Notes: a model not told the origin generated them from the letters alone. A DNA stretch of 33,755 nt from Candidatus Bathyarchaeum sp. (GCA_026014495.1 JAOZIF010000103.1:1-33755), one strand, 5' to 3'; positions 1 through 8,085 are shown, counted from the first letter of the stretch. Made by a program: numbers and translations.

Positions 1-1
1 C

Positions 2-67
2 AACGGAAGAAAAACGGGGACTGAAAAGGCTCAAGCACACAAAATGAAAAATAACAAAAAGCAATAG
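2..67 (+). CDS. Possible C-terminal tail of a protein cut by the window start
   Basis: One frame is open from the first bases to a TAG at 65-67. It encodes a very basic, Lys/Asn-rich tail of about 21 residues. A T-rich tract follows directly, as expected behind an archaeal gene. With so few codons the call rests only on the open frame and the following T tract, so it may be chance. No function can be read. Confidence 0.3.
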   Translation, partial: NGRKTGTEKAQAHKMKNNKKQ

Positions 68-73
68 TAGCTG

Positions 74-93
74 TTTTGTTTTTTTCGTTTTTC
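74..93 (+). terminator. Poly-T tract, probable terminator
   Basis: Runs of T (TTTTGTTTTTTTCG and onward) lie seven bases behind the stop of the possible partial gene. Archaeal RNA polymerase commonly terminates on such U-rich stretches without a hairpin. The rest of the gap up to 326 shows no coding signal. Confidence 0.4.
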
Positions 94-326
94 TCCTCTT
101 AATGCGCGTGCAGGAGCCTCAGCAAACCCCATTTCTTCTGACTTTTCTTAACTTGGATATGTTATGTTCTTTCTTCTCTATTTGGTACACCTCAAAAAAC
201 ATTGTAAACAAAATGAAAAAGAAGCACATGCCAAAAACTAGCAGCTTAGCATCTTAACGGTGTTTCAGCCATAAACTATCAGCGTGTTTGCTAAACAAAA
301 AAAGGGGGATGGAAAGTTTTTTGTTG

Positions 327-512
327 TCATTCCCTTGTTTTTGTGAAATATGATACTGCCAGAACCACCAACGCCATGCCTACTATGCCTTTAACGTCAT
401 TTGGCGAAAACAATTGACTGGCTGGGTCTACAGTCGTCAGGATTGCATCAGCGAGCAAAATTGCAGCGAAAGCTAGCACTATCAATCCTATAATTAGTTT
501 ATCTGTTTTCAT
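327..512 (-). CDS. Small two-helix membrane protein, unknown
   Basis: The 61-residue product is almost entirely two hydrophobic helices (about residues 5-24 and 42-57) with a short polar loop (TVDPASQLFSPNDVKG) and a charged end (KTRE). The ORF track starts at a TTG two codons upstream. I prefer the ATG at 510-512, which opens with the typical MKTDK and has a weak GGAAAA upstream. It stands alone, divergent from the HTH gene at 593. No family is recognised; small proteins of this kind are common in archaeal genomes and are usually uncharacterised. Confidence 0.5.
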   Translation of the reverse strand: MKTDKLIIGLIVLAFAAILLADAILTTVDPASQLFSPNDVKGIVGMALVVLAVSYFTKTRE

Positions 513-592
513 AAACAAGCTTTTTCTCGTATTTTCCTTATAGTTTTTACTATAGCTAAACTTTTGACAAAAAAGAGGAAAAAGAAAATATT

Positions 593-871
593 GTGGCTAA
601 CGTGGGTTTGAAAATCAAGTATGGCGTAGAACTGAAAGAAGGAAAAAACAAAGGAAACTTTTCAACAGTTGGAGACAAAGAACACATGCAAATTATTTCA
701 CTGTATGCGGAAGGTAACAGCTACGCGGTAATTTCTGACCAGCTCAGCCGTTCAACAAAGACGATAAGCGACCACATGCGAAAGCACAACAACTCAGTTA
801 AACGAAGTGTCTTATGTCCTGTTTGTCGTAGAGCTGGAGACGAGTTTTGGGGAAAAGAAGTCTTTAAATGA
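593..871 (+). CDS. Small HTH protein with C-terminal CPxC motif
   Basis: This 92-residue protein starts at GTG behind an AAGAGGAAAAA purine stretch. Residues about 30-68 read as a homeodomain-like helix-turn-helix (ISLYAEGNSYAVISDQLSRS, then a recognition helix TKTISDHM), as in resolvase/transposase and sigma-region-4 type folds. The tail has CPVCRRAG, half of a possible zinc knuckle. The basic, glycine-rich N-terminus is probably flexible. It is likely a DNA-binding protein, either a small regulator or a remnant of a larger recombinase. Nothing next to it identifies a target. Confidence 0.55.
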   Translation: MANVGLKIKYGVELKEGKNKGNFSTVGDKEHMQIISLYAEGNSYAVISDQLSRSTKTISDHMRKHNNSVKRSVLCPVCRRAGDEFWGKEVFK

Positions 872-1034
872 ATAAAAAAATCTTTGAAAACGCATATGTG
901 ATTGAAGTGTTTACCCTCATTTACTTACAACTGAACTCCCCCACAAAAAAAAGAAAAATAATAAAAGAGTAAATTCCTAAATCTAACGTTAAACTAAAAA
1001 TAACAATAAATAACGGTTGGAAGTTAATTAAAAC

Positions 1035-1742
1035 ATGGTTTTCCCAGCCAAAGTTTTTGAAATCAAAGATGAACTTAATTTTGGTTTAACTGTTCAGAAA
1101 CTAAAAGATTTCCGTGAAGAGCAAAGCTACGAGAAGAACAACGGAGAAACCGTGAATCTAGTAACACAAATCTTGGACCTTAGTATTGCAGAGAATCTGA
1201 TTTCAGGCGTTTTAAGTACAGATTTTATGCAAAGCCGCTACTACCAGCGCACCCTAGTTGAAAACCCTGTTACTGAAGAAGCACATTTCTGGGTAACTCG
1301 CTTTGAGAACCGAGCATTTCTGATTGTGGTAGCGCCTTCTGTAGCTCGTGGCGTAAAAAAGCTACTATCCAGTCACGTGGCTAACAAGCTCAGCAAGATT
1401 CTTTTCATAACCCCAAGAGTAATTGTTGAAACAACAATTCCGCACGAAACCCTCAAAACACTTCATGAATCAAATCCACAAGCAACACGCTTAATCTGGT
1501 TTGACCAAGTTGAAATACCCGGAGTAGAAAAGCTGTGCTTAGCAGGTTCAGGTCTTGCTGACACACAACTCTATCAGGATTATCTGGCTCATGGACAGAT
1601 TTGGTACGTGGTTTTTGAGGCACAAGAGCGTGGGCTTACAATGGGAATCACACGAAACAGTGTATTAACCCTTTTTAGTAAGAGCACAAAAGACGACCTT
1701 ATCAATTATATCCGTGAAAACCTTTTGAAGCTAATCGAATAA
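1035..1742 (+). CDS. Conserved-looking hypothetical protein, 235 aa
   Basis: I do not recognise the family. The protein is soluble, with no signal peptide or membrane helix, and has alternating helices and strands (for example AFLIVVAPSVARGV and KLSKILFITPRVIVE). It has one Cys and no evident metal or nucleotide motif. The ATG lacks a Shine-Dalgarno sequence. An A/T-rich AATAAATAA stretch lies about 25 bases upstream, consistent with a leaderless transcript. It converges on the minus-strand gene at 1749, with only six bases between the two stops. Clean codon structure over 235 codons supports a real gene. Confidence 0.65.
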   Translation: MVFPAKVFEIKDELNFGLTVQKLKDFREEQSYEKNNGETVNLVTQILDLSIAENLISGVLSTDFMQSRYYQRTLVENPVTEEAHFWVTRFENRAFLIVVAPSVARGVKKLLSSHVANKLSKILFITPRVIVETTIPHETLKTLHESNPQATRLIWFDQVEIPGVEKLCLAGSGLADTQLYQDYLAHGQIWYVVFEAQERGLTMGITRNSVLTLFSKSTKDDLINYIRENLLKLIE

Positions 1743-1748
1743 AGCAAA

Positions 1749-2279
1749 TTATTGTCGCATGTTGTATGCACGTTCTCGCCATCTTTGGTTCCAGCTCTTC
1801 CATCCTGTTTTCACAAGCTTTTCTCTCAGATGTGGTTTTTCTGCAACCCATTCCAAAAAAGTATTGAAACTTCGTTTGCCTTCTAGGCGCTCAAATTCTA
1901 TTCCCACTTCTTTGCACCAGTTAGCGAAGCTACGCTCAACCATTTCCTGAAGCTCTCCAGTGACTTCAATTTCTTCAACTCTGAAACCCTGTTTTCTAAG
2001 GTAGTTGCGCACACTAGAAAGAACATAACCCGAGCATACATTAAAAACGGTTTCATCATCAGGTTGCATAACTTTCACAATCTCTTCTGCAATCTTAACT
2101 GCGTCTTCAAGGTAGCGTTTATTTTGAAAATTAGGCGGCTGGAACGAAGAAATAGGGATTCGACGTTCCATGTACCTGTGTTCTGGAAGTTTCAGGGCGC
2201 CTATTACTACGCCCAATATTAGGTCGCCCCAGCCTGAGTCGTCGATTAGTATCTCTTTTTTGTACAGGAATTTATCCAA
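1749..2279 (-). CDS. Protein with RNase HII-like N-terminal motif (paralogue 1)
   Basis: The 176-residue protein is clearly paralogous to the gene at 32539. Shared blocks are IDDxGxGDLxxGVVI near the N-terminus, a CxGY block near residue 85, a V/I-x-GExQ block near residue 105, and a C-terminal block of KSF or RSF, W, P and KTGW. The first block resembles the catalytic strand of RNase HII (consensus IDEAGRGPxxGPxVV), with conserved acids in the same place. An RNase H-like fold with metal-dependent nuclease activity is therefore a reasonable inference, but the overall sequence is not RNase HII. It is monocistronic and converges with the 1035 gene. Confidence 0.6.
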   Translation of the reverse strand: MDKFLYKKEILIDDSGWGDLILGVVIGALKLPEHRYMERRIPISSFQPPNFQNKRYLEDAVKIAEEIVKVMQPDDETVFNVCSGYVLSSVRNYLRKQGFRVEEIEVTGELQEMVERSFANWCKEVGIEFERLEGKRSFNTFLEWVAEKPHLREKLVKTGWKSWNQRWRERAYNMRQ

Positions 2280-2365
2280 TTCTAGAACCTACCTGAAGAA
2301 TGATGATGTGATTTAAAAAAGAATAAAGGGGGTAAACCGTAAAAAAGTTGCCTATTGCATATATT

Positions 2366-2950
2366 TTACTTGTTTACTGGACATAAGGGCAGAATTGTTC
2401 TGTCGTATGTTTCGTTTAGAACCTCAGCAATTCCTGTGTAGATTGCGCTTGCTCCACAGATTATTCCTTCAATTCCCGCGATTGTTTGCAGGTCTGCGTT
2501 GCCTGTCACTCGATATGCTGCTAACAAGAAGAACAGTATAACTAAACTGCCAAAGACGAACTGTATTGCACGATTCTTTTTGATTGTTCCACAGAACATC
2601 AGTAACGTGAACATGCCCCACATAAAGAAGTATGCCGCCATAGCTGTATCACTTGGTGCTGTAACTGCTGGAGACAGAAGTGTAAAGTTGGGAAGCAGTA
2701 GCAAGATTACAAGAGACCACCAGAATAAACCGTAAGAACTGAAAGCAAGAGTACCAAAGGTGTTTCCCTTTTTGAATTCCATTGCCCCAGCAATCACTTG
2801 GGCTAACCCGCCGTACACTAGTCCCATTGCAAGTATCATGCTGCCTAGTGAATATAGACCTGCGTTGTGTAAGTTAAGAAGTACTGTAGTCATTCCAAAT
2901 CCTAATAACCCTAGAGGTGCTGGATTTGCTAGTTTATCACCCATTATCAT
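2366..2950 (-). CDS. GPR1/FUN34/YaaH (SatP) family acetate uptake transporter
   Basis: The 194-residue protein has about six hydrophobic helices and the family signature NPAPLGL right after a short cytosolic start. An N/Q-rich helix pair and conserved glycines follow in the order expected for SatP-type acetate/succinate channels, which form hexamers in the cell membrane. The length is typical of the family. The start ATG follows a GAGTGA ribosome site and a second ATG lies two codons on. The gene stands alone. Acetate or another small carboxylate is the likely substrate; direction of transport cannot be read from sequence. Confidence 0.88.
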   Translation of the reverse strand: MIMGDKLANPAPLGLLGFGMTTVLLNLHNAGLYSLGSMILAMGLVYGGLAQVIAGAMEFKKGNTFGTLAFSSYGLFWWSLVILLLLPNFTLLSPAVTAPSDTAMAAYFFMWGMFTLLMFCGTIKKNRAIQFVFGSLVILFFLLAAYRVTGNADLQTIAGIEGIICGASAIYTGIAEVLNETYDRTILPLCPVNK

Positions 2951-3188
2951 TTCACTCTTGTTTGAGTTTGGGGTTTACTAAGATTTGCTAAATATAAGTT
3001 TTCGCTAGGAAGAGATTCATTTATGTGAAATCTGCGTTTTCTGAGAAGACACTATCCCTTTTGTTCATAAAAATGCTTATTTGGCGCGAGTTTTTTGTTT
3101 TTAAGTCTGTTCCACTAAAAGAACAAATTGTTCTCTAAGCAGAGTTATTTAGAAGTTTGAAGTAATACAGTTGTGGAGCTTGACTGAA

Positions 3189-3998
3189 ATGAAAAATAGC
3201 ATAAAACTTTTTCCAGGAACCATTATTGGATTGATACTGGGAATTCTTGTGGCTGTGCCTCTACTGTATACAACTGTTGTGGTCGCCCCTATCACATCCT
3301 CAAGTAGTTCTGGGTTATGTGATGTTGAGATAGTGTATGCGTACCTTGAACGACAGAATACAACCGTGGTAACTGTTGGTTATGATGAAGATACTGGGAG
3401 ATCAATCACTGAAGAACTGGATGAACCAAATGTGCGAGCAATAGCTGTAATCAATGTTACACGTAATTTTGCAATAGTAACTCCTAGTATCGCTGAACTT
3501 TGGGTGTATCAAGTTGAGTTTTACACTGATAAAGGCAGCATTTCAAATGTAACTTACTACATGGGCGTTCTTTCTGAGGAGCCACCAGCGTTAAATTCGC
3601 TAGATGACCTTCATTCTTCACCTTTTCAGATAACAATGAATCAACTTATGAACTACTCTAGCTACATACCCGAAATATACAGCGGTGAAAACGGCGGAGG
3701 TGGAGTCTATACCTATTGGCCTATCGGTAATCCAGTTACTCAGTTTTTGCCAGCGGGTGACAACGATTGGGTTTCTGCTGTTGACACGTCCGAGACGATC
3801 TTCGTACGCGTGAAAGAGCTCGGTTGGATAGTATATGGTGATTCTACTGAGGTTGTTGTTCTACCTGAACCTAATGTCCTTGCGGATGTTCAACTGGACA
3901 TTTATAATTATGGATACCTGCATAACATTGGCATGTCTAATGAGCATCTAGCCGAAATTGAACTGCTTGACCCAGCACCATGGGATTTCTATGAATAA
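3189..3998 (+). CDS. Exported or membrane-anchored protein, unknown
   Basis: The ORF track starts at a TTG, but the ATG at 3189 has GGAG ten bases upstream and begins a clean leader (MKNSIKLFPG, then a hydrophobic helix IIGLILGILVAVPLLYTT). The product is about 269 aa. The rest is polar and beta-rich with many N-x-S/T sites and a GENGGGGV loop, which looks extracellular and possibly glycosylated. No family is recognised. It lies 27 bases upstream of a membrane-bound winged-helix regulator, so the two probably form an operon and may work as surface protein plus sensor/regulator. Confidence 0.65.
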   Translation: MKNSIKLFPGTIIGLILGILVAVPLLYTTVVVAPITSSSSSGLCDVEIVYAYLERQNTTVVTVGYDEDTGRSITEELDEPNVRAIAVINVTRNFAIVTPSIAELWVYQVEFYTDKGSISNVTYYMGVLSEEPPALNSLDDLHSSPFQITMNQLMNYSSYIPEIYSGENGGGGVYTYWPIGNPVTQFLPAGDNDWVSAVDTSETIFVRVKELGWIVYGDSTEVVVLPEPNVLADVQLDIYNYGYLHNIGMSNEHLAEIELLDPAPWDFYE

Positions 3999-4025
3999 AT
4001 AGAACCATGAAATGAGGACAATACA

Positions 4026-4472
4026 GTGGCGAATGATGACAACACAGAGCTTGAGGGCACAACATTCACTGTGTACACCTACGTAGTCAAAGAAAACAAT
4101 CCTGTAGGTCCACGTGAAGTCATGCGAGGTGTGAACCTAAGTAGCCCCAGCGTAGCTTACAGGCATCTCCAAAAACTTGAAGATTTGGGCTTGCTAGAGA
4201 AGAACGCGGCAGGCAGGTACATCATAAAAGAGAAAGCAAAAATCAGTGGGTACCTGTGGGTTGGCAGAACACTGGTGCCCAGGCTCATTTTTTATTCCCT
4301 TTTTTTCACTGGATTATTGAGTGCAGAAATCGCCAGTGTTCTAATCCGTTATTTAACATATGGGCTGTTCCCTGATGTGCTTCTTGTTTATCTCACATTG
4401 ATAACTGCAATTGCTCTGATGCTGTTCTTGATTGAAGGGCTATCTTTGAGGAAAAAAGCAATCCTTGAGTAA
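4026..4472 (+). CDS. Membrane-anchored winged-helix transcriptional regulator
   Basis: The 148-residue protein begins at GTG after GAGGACAA. Residues about 10-75 form a winged helix (REVMRGVNLSSPSVAYRHLQ as the HTH, then LEDLGLLEKNAAGRYIIK as wing). Two strongly hydrophobic helices follow (about 87-107 and 115-138), ending in a charged tail (LRKK). This architecture places the DNA-binding domain under the membrane. Its partner is the exported protein just upstream, so it may respond to an outside signal. The exact target is unknown, but autoregulation of the operon is a fair guess. Confidence 0.72.
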   Translation: MANDDNTELEGTTFTVYTYVVKENNPVGPREVMRGVNLSSPSVAYRHLQKLEDLGLLEKNAAGRYIIKEKAKISGYLWVGRTLVPRLIFYSLFFTGLLSAEIASVLIRYLTYGLFPDVLLVYLTLITAIALMLFLIEGLSLRKKAILE

Positions 4473-4493
4473 CCTGTACATCCTGTAAAACTC

Positions 4494-4500
4494 TTTTTTT
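4494..4500 (+). terminator. T7 terminator behind the winged-helix gene
   Basis: A run of seven T lies 22 bases after the stop of the membrane-bound regulator, preceding the next gene's promoter region. It fits archaeal intrinsic termination. Confidence 0.45.
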
Positions 4501-4571
4501 GTTCATTCTTCATAAATGTCTGTTTTGTAATAGTATATGCTGGATAGATAGGAAAAGGTGAATGTGACAAT

Positions 4572-5324
4572 TTGGTGAATCGGAGACGTCGATACCGTCG
4601 CGGGTACCCCGTTGCGGTTCTTGTAGGTTTTGAAGATACTCATGCGCTGTTGTGGCACATATTTAGTCGTGTAGTTAAGCCATCATTTAGGTTAGAGCTT
4701 AACGGAAAAAGAACAGACGAAAAGGTTTTGTACAATTTTCATGAATCAGTCATTGACGCCATAAAACCTGTGCTTAAAGAGGGAGTAAGAAGTGTTGTTG
4801 TTTCAGCTCCAGCAAGAACAACCTACGCCGCAGACTTTTTAGAGCACATAAAAAAACATCACATGTATCTGATTCAATCAAGAAGCACAAACAGAGCAAA
4901 TTTCGGTGAATTAATTGGCTCTGCGGATGATCAAATCAAGGTTGCTGAACTGGTTAAAACCACGGAATTCACGAAAATAATCGAGCAAACAACTTCTGAA
5001 GAAGCTGACCAAATTGTTGACAGTTTGGAGAAGCACCTTTATGGTTCAGGAGACAACTCTGTTGTTCTGTATTCCTTAAAAGAAATCGAAGACACAATCT
5101 ATGCCAGAGAAAAAAAGAAGTTAACACGAACAGAGTATCTGCTACTCACAGACAAGTATCTGTCAGAAAGTAAACAAAAGAGCCGAATTCACAGACTGCT
5201 ACAGATAGCTAAGAACAAAAAAGTGAAAACACGTGTAATAGACGCTGAGACTTCAGCAGGCAACAGGGTCAACCAGTTTGGAGGCATAGTTTTCTTTTCT
5301 AGACCAAACTATTCAACTGCGTGA
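4572..5324 (+). CDS. Pelota/eRF1-like protein lacking the N-terminal domain
   Basis: The 250-residue protein matches the middle and C-terminal domains of the Pelota/aRF1 family. Residues about 10-140 carry the domain-2 pattern (VVVSAPARTTYAADFLEHIK, then ELVKTTEFTKII) and residues about 145-248 the domain-3 pattern (YLLLTDKYL, KVKTRVID, then AGNRVNQFGGIVFFSR). The N-terminal Sm-like Pelota domain is absent, replaced by a short Arg-rich start (NRRRRYRRG). There is no GGQ, so it is not a peptide-release factor. A role on stalled ribosomes is likely but inferred. The start is TTG, with GTG one codon later. Confidence 0.72.
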   Translation: MVNRRRRYRRGYPVAVLVGFEDTHALLWHIFSRVVKPSFRLELNGKRTDEKVLYNFHESVIDAIKPVLKEGVRSVVVSAPARTTYAADFLEHIKKHHMYLIQSRSTNRANFGELIGSADDQIKVAELVKTTEFTKIIEQTTSEEADQIVDSLEKHLYGSGDNSVVLYSLKEIEDTIYAREKKKLTRTEYLLLTDKYLSESKQKSRIHRLLQIAKNKKVKTRVIDAETSAGNRVNQFGGIVFFSRPNYSTA

Positions 5325-5336
5325 CTAACCTAAACT

Positions 5337-5993
5337 TTAGTCAGTGAACATTGCCTTGATTAGTATAACATCTTCTACTGGCATTTCATTGTATGTTTCC
5401 ACGTTTGAGATTGCATCAACAACATCCATGCCGTCGATTACTTCGCCAAAAACTGAATAGTCCTCATCTAGGTAATTGTTATCAACAACGTTAATGTAGA
5501 ACTGGCTACTTGCCGAATTTTTTAGAACAGCACCTGTTGAGTCACTTTGTTTTGCCATTGCTATGGTGCCCCTGTTATTTTCGTTTGTGTCCGTAAATTC
5601 GTCTTCTATATTAGCTACTGTTCCTCCAGACCAGTCTCCAGTTGTTGGGTCACCGCCCTGAATCATAAAATCTGCAATCACTCTGTGAAATGTTGTATTA
5701 TCATACGCACCCTGTTCCACTAGATTTTTGAAATTTTCTGTTGTGATAGGCATGTCATCACGTAACTGGATTGTAATGTTGCCCATGCTTGTTGTAAGCA
5801 GAACTTTCATTGAAGTGGAAACAGTATCATCAATCAAATCATCATCTTCGTTTGGGTCAACATTGTCTGTCATCATAACCATAACTGCTCCAATTATTAT
5901 TGCAACAACAGCCAACAGGGCAATAGCTACTATTATTTTTGTGTTGCTTTTCTTTTTGCGCTGTCTACGTTTGCGATATTTACTGGAAGTCAT
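5337..5993 (-). CDS. Membrane-anchored cyclophilin-type peptidyl-prolyl isomerase
   Basis: The 218-residue protein has a very basic N-terminus (KYRKRRQRKKK) and one hydrophobic helix (about 19-42), followed by an Asp/Glu-rich linker and a compact cyclophilin domain (about 62-217). Diagnostic motifs are FHRVIADFMIQGGD and SSQFYINV, the active-site strands of bacterial/archaeal cyclophilins. It should catalyse cis-trans isomerisation of Xaa-Pro bonds outside the cytoplasmic membrane, helping secreted proteins fold. Upstream lie an AT-rich TTTAAATTA and a TGCAAC-N3-GTTGCA palindrome. The ferritin-like gene reads in the same direction just upstream. Confidence 0.92.
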   Translation of the reverse strand: MTSSKYRKRRQRKKKSNTKIIVAIALLAVVAIIIGAVMVMMTDNVDPNEDDDLIDDTVSTSMKVLLTTSMGNITIQLRDDMPITTENFKNLVEQGAYDNTTFHRVIADFMIQGGDPTTGDWSGGTVANIEDEFTDTNENNRGTIAMAKQSDSTGAVLKNSASSQFYINVVDNNYLDEDYSVFGEVIDGMDVVDAISNVETYNEMPVEDVILIKAMFTD

Positions 5994-6050
5994 ATCACAC
6001 GCTTATGATGTCCCATAATTTAAATCATAGGGAATAACACCCAAAAATAT

Positions 6051-6065
6051 GTGCAACTATGTTGC
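6051..6065. promoter_or_regulatory. Palindrome TGCAAC-N3-GTTGCA upstream of the cyclophilin
   Basis: A perfect 6+6 dyad sits between the stop of the ferritin-like gene and the TATA-like TTTAAATTA of the cyclophilin gene. It may be an operator for the cyclophilin, or a terminator hairpin for the ferritin-like gene, though no T tract follows on that strand. Confidence 0.35.
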
Positions 6066-6066
6066 A

Positions 6067-6351
6067 TCAAATGCCTAACTCTTCTTCAACCTCTTCTTTT
6101 CCGCGTTGCAGCTCCTCAACTTGTTCCTTATCTTCTCTTAGCAGCAAAGTATGGAATTCACCCATGTGTGTTTTTTCTTCTTTTGCTACATCCAGCAACA
6201 CTTCGCGAAGTGATTCATTTTCCGTTGCTGCAGCCAACTGCTCATACAAACTTACAGCATCCAACTCAGCAATAATTGCCAGTCTCAAAATTTCACGGTC
6301 AGTAAATTTTTTTCCAACTTTTTCAATTTTAATCGGCTTTTCTGATAACAT
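6067..6351 (-). CDS. Stand-alone ferritin-like protein of encapsulin-cargo type
   Basis: This 94-residue helical protein has the ferritin-like diiron pattern: helix 1 REILRLAIIAELDAVSLYEQ with E and Y, and helix 2 VLLDVAKEEKTHMGEF with E-x2-H. The layout, length and ending (EEVEEELGI) closely match, from memory, the N-terminal ferritin-like domain fused to the Pyrococcus encapsulin shell protein, and EncFtn in bacteria. Those are half-ferritins that dimerise to oxidise iron inside a shell. Here it is a free gene and no shell gene is in the window. A GGTGA site seven bases before the ATG fixes the start. Confidence 0.8.
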   Translation of the reverse strand: MLSEKPIKIEKVGKKFTDREILRLAIIAELDAVSLYEQLAAATENESLREVLLDVAKEEKTHMGEFHTLLLREDKEQVEELQRGKEEVEEELGI

Positions 6352-6500
6352 AATTATTCACCTGTATACAACAAGGAATAATAACAATGATAACATTTTC
6401 GCCACGCCAAAATATTCGTACAACCCGAAACATAAACATAATAATTATTCAAGCAACATTTACTAACTGCTATACAACTTCTCTTAGGGAGGCACGGTGA

Positions 6501-7673
6501 TTGGCAGGTAAACCATTAGTTTCAATCGTATCTGCTGGCTTATCCAAGTTTGGACGCCGCGAAGGAACAATGTGTAGAGAACTTTTTGCTGAAGCAACCA
6601 AAGAATCATTTGACAGATGTTCTAATCTTGACCCCATAAAAGACATTGAAGCTTTGTTTGTTGGTCACATGGGTGAATCCTATGAACACCAAGGACACAC
6701 TGGACCCACATTAGCAGACTGGACGGGTTTACTACCAAAACCTGCAATACGAATAGAATCTGCATGTGCTTCATCTGGTTCAGCCCTTAGAACTGGAATA
6801 ATGGCAATACTTTCTGGACTACACAAAATAGTAATGGTTGGCGGCGTAGAAAAAATGACACACCGCACAACAGCAGAAGTAACTGAATATTTGGCTATGG
6901 CATCAGATATGCCCTTTGAGCAGTGGAATGGAATAACATTTCCTGGACTGTATGCCCTTATGGCTACAGCACACATGAACAAGTACGGCACAACCGAAGA
7001 ACAGATGGCTCAAGTCGCAATTAAGAACCATCACAACGGAACATTGAACCCAAAAGCTCATATGCAAAAAGAAATTACCCTAGAAAAAGCCATGAACTCA
7101 AAGGTTGTTGCATGGCCCCTAAAACTCTATGACTGCTCACTGATAACTGACGGCGCCAGTTGCCTAATTTTAACTCGCCCCAATATCGCAAAGAAATACA
7201 CAGATACTCCAGTTGACATAATTGGTTCTGGACAGGCAAGCGATACAATAGGTCTGTATGAACGAGAAACACTCACGTCACTTAAAGCTGCAAAAATTGC
7301 TGGACAAAACGCCTACAATATGGCAGGATTAAAACCCAAAGATGTGAATGTAGCAGAGGTTCATGACTGCTTCACAATAGCCGAGCTACTAGCATACGAA
7401 GACCTAGGTTTTTGCAGTTCGGGAGAAGGCGGAAAAATGATACAACAAGGAACAACTGAACTGGGAGGAAAGCTTCCAGTGAACACTAGTGGAGGATTGA
7501 AATCTAAAGGGCATCCTGTTGGAGCAACTGGCACCGCCCAAGCATACGAAATCTATTTACAACTAACAAATCAGGCTCAAAACAGACAAGTTGAGGGGGC
7601 AACAATAGGGTTAACCCATAATGTCGGAGGCTCTGGAGCCACAGCTAGCGTACACATTTACAGGAGAAACTAA
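6501..7673 (+). CDS. SCP2-type thiolase (acetyl-CoA C-acetyltransferase)
   Basis: The 390-residue protein carries the thiolase nucleophile in SACASSG (Cys89), HDCFTIAE with the catalytic His, and the GHPVGATG block. The C-terminus (HNVGGSGATASVHIY) lacks the second catalytic Cys of classical thiolases, as usual for archaeal SCP2-type enzymes. It should condense two acetyl-CoA to acetoacetyl-CoA, feeding mevalonate and lipid synthesis, or run in reverse for acyl-CoA breakdown. It starts at TTG behind GGGAGG. The DUF35 partner follows after two bases, so they are cotranscribed and probably form a complex. Confidence 0.93.
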   Translation: MAGKPLVSIVSAGLSKFGRREGTMCRELFAEATKESFDRCSNLDPIKDIEALFVGHMGESYEHQGHTGPTLADWTGLLPKPAIRIESACASSGSALRTGIMAILSGLHKIVMVGGVEKMTHRTTAEVTEYLAMASDMPFEQWNGITFPGLYALMATAHMNKYGTTEEQMAQVAIKNHHNGTLNPKAHMQKEITLEKAMNSKVVAWPLKLYDCSLITDGASCLILTRPNIAKKYTDTPVDIIGSGQASDTIGLYERETLTSLKAAKIAGQNAYNMAGLKPKDVNVAEVHDCFTIAELLAYEDLGFCSSGEGGKMIQQGTTELGGKLPVNTSGGLKSKGHPVGATGTAQAYEIYLQLTNQAQNRQVEGATIGLTHNVGGSGATASVHIYRRN

Positions 7674-7675
7674 AA

Positions 7676-8074
7676 ATGTCTGATGAACAACAATTTACAA
7701 TATCAACATTCTATAACTTTGTAAATGAAAAGCGTCTTATGGCTGCCAAGTGCAGCGCATGTGGTAATGTTATTCTGCCGCCAAAACCAATGTGCACCCA
7801 GTGTCTGTCCACCGACTTGAATTGGATTGAGCTGGAATGTTCGGGGAAATTGGTTAGTTATACAGTTATCCATGTTGCACCAGAGCAGTTTCAGTCTTTG
7901 GCCCCATACATTGTTGGCATCGTAGAGTTCAAGAACGGTCTTCGTTTACCTGGAATGATTAATGATGTACATTTTGAAGACGTCAAAATAGGAATGGACC
8001 TCAAACTTTGTTTTGGCACATCAACTTCATCGCAATGGCCTAGCTGGAGCAGATACTTCTTTAGACCCGTTTAA
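7676..8074 (+). CDS. DUF35 OB-fold zinc-ribbon protein, thiolase partner
   Basis: The 132-residue protein has an N-terminal rubredoxin-like zinc ribbon (CSACGN, then CTQCLS) and a C-terminal OB-fold (ELECSGKLVSYTVIHVAPE, then APYIVGIVEFKNGLRLPG). In archaea this family bridges thiolase and HMG-CoA synthase and is thought to hold a shared CoA-binding site. It is directly behind the thiolase, supporting the same role here. The RBS is formed by the thiolase end (CAGGAGAAAC). The usual HMG-CoA synthase gene is missing from the immediate neighbourhood. Confidence 0.92.
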   Translation: MSDEQQFTISTFYNFVNEKRLMAAKCSACGNVILPPKPMCTQCLSTDLNWIELECSGKLVSYTVIHVAPEQFQSLAPYIVGIVEFKNGLRLPGMINDVHFEDVKIGMDLKLCFGTSTSSQWPSWSRYFFRPV

Positions 8075-8085
8075 TAATCTCTATT

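Noticed and set aside
1759-1950. Plus-strand 63-aa ORF
   Set aside because: Shadow inside the RNase HII-motif gene on the other strand; low-quality composition.
4388-4570. Minus-strand 60-aa ORF with an AIAVINV string also found in the exported protein at 3189
   Set aside because: It overlaps the membrane regulator antisense. The seven-residue match arises from reverse-complement coincidence, not homology.
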